Source: Methylophilaceae bacterium (lineage in GTDB: Bacteria; Pseudomonadota; Gammaproteobacteria; Burkholderiales; Methylophilaceae). Taken from it: a stretch of DNA of 9,239 nucleotides. The notes below the pieces were generated by a model. The model was given only the letters and a program-made list of their open reading frames with translations, was not told where the DNA came from and ran no database searches. The stretch covers positions 1 to 9,239 of the forward strand of contig RFOR01000016.1 in NCBI GenBank assembly GCA_009926525.1. Reading direction: 5' to 3'. Shown in pieces: positions 9,135 through 9,239 of the stretch; position 1 is the stretch's first letter; the number at the start of each line of letters is the position of its first letter. Made by a program: the position numbers and the translations under genes.

Positions 9135-9169
9135 GTATCCACAGTTTTATCCACAGTTTTTGTGGATAG
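9135..9169. promoter_or_regulatory. Cluster of three DnaA-box-like 9-mers
   Basis: A perfect DnaA box TTATCCACA lies at 9147-9155 on the plus strand. GTATCCACA (one mismatch) is at 9135-9143, 12 bases upstream in the same direction. On the minus strand CTATCCACA (one mismatch) lies at 9169-9161. The second and third form a perfect 8-bp inverted repeat, TATCCACA at 9148-9155 and TGTGGATA at 9161-9168, around GTTTT. Three near-consensus sites in 35 bases are unlikely by chance. The cluster is in the leader of an unseen downstream gene, so DnaA control of that gene is a reasonable inference. The RNA form could also fold into a hairpin. Confidence 0.75.
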
Positions 9170-9189
9170 GATTTGAGTGTTTTTAAGCC

Positions 9190-9234
9190 CAAGAAAAATG
9201 CAAGAAAAATATTTAAAAAATAATAAATATTTAA
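9190..9234. repeat. A-rich tandem direct repeats in the right-edge leader
   Basis: CAAGAAAAAT occurs at 9190-9199 and 9201-9210 (period 11, about one helical turn). AAATATTTAA occurs at 9207-9216 and 9225-9234 (period 18), each containing the palindrome AAATATTT. The segment from 9202 to 9239 is almost free of G and C. It lies about 20 bases after the DnaA-box cluster. It may be bent or easily unwound DNA; function unknown. Confidence 0.55.
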
Positions 9235-9239
9235 GGAAA
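9233..9239 (+). promoter_or_regulatory. Probable ribosome binding site of a gene starting beyond the window
   Basis: AAGGA at 9233-9237 is a good Shine-Dalgarno core in an AT-rich leader, the last bases of the window. A start codon would be expected about 5-10 bases past the edge. The gene itself is not visible. Confidence 0.45.

Noticed and set aside
9002..9239. Chromosomal replication origin
   Set aside because: Only three boxes, no dnaA, dnaN, rpmH or gidA nearby, and a ribosome site at the end suggests a gene leader. Kept as an alternative in the findings, not as a call.

Overview
This 9.2 kb window is compact chromosomal DNA that appears to come from a moderately AT-rich betaproteobacterium. 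The gene set (glyA followed directly by nrdR and shortly by ribD, an E. coli-type YcaO, an AlgC-type phosphohexomutase, IscX) and the base composition suggest a Methylophilaceae-like organism such as Methylotenera or a relative. That assignment rests on gene order and protein style recalled from memory, not on a database search. I see no tRNA, rRNA, CRISPR array, insertion sequence, prophage or other sign of recent transfer. Nearly all genes are recognisable housekeeping genes.

Layout. (1) 1-1280, plus strand: the 3' three quarters of a eukaryotic-type phosphoglucomutase gene, cut by the window edge just after the catalytic-serine loop, followed by a hairpin plus T-run terminator. (2) 1355-3112, plus strand: a full YcaO-family ATP-dependent protein of the E. 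coli YcaO type. (3) 4705-3096, minus strand: a two-gene unit of iscX followed two bases later by an AlgC-like phosphomannomutase/phosphoglucomutase. The mutase end overlaps the ycaO end tail to tail by 17 bases. (4) 4706-4838: a short divergent promoter region between iscX and glyA with a perfect minus-strand TATAAT and an adjoining 5-bp-arm palindrome. (5) 4839-9001, plus strand: a tightly spaced run glyA - nrdR - small membrane protein - ribD - tatD/yjjV, with gaps of 7, 40, 52 and 23 bases, probably one operon. (6) 9002-9239: a 238-base AT-rich leader carrying three DnaA-box-like 9-mers, two of them in head-to-head inverted order, then A-rich direct repeats and a strong Shine-Dalgarno-like AAGGA at the very end. 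The next gene therefore probably starts just beyond the window.

How the genes fit together. Two phosphohexomutases of different subfamilies flank ycaO and would interconvert hexose-1- and hexose-6-phosphates for glycogen, exopolysaccharide and lipopolysaccharide precursors. GlyA makes glycine and methylene-tetrahydrofolate, a one-carbon donor for thymidylate and purines. NrdR is the repressor of ribonucleotide reductase genes. RibD carries out two steps of riboflavin synthesis. The DnaA-box leader after tatD could belong to a replication-linked gene, with a ribonucleotide reductase gene as one candidate, but that gene is not in the window. No clearly new multi-gene system is visible. The least explained items are the small single-pass membrane protein at 6596-7003, the orphan iscX-mutase pair, and the DnaA-box leader at the right edge.
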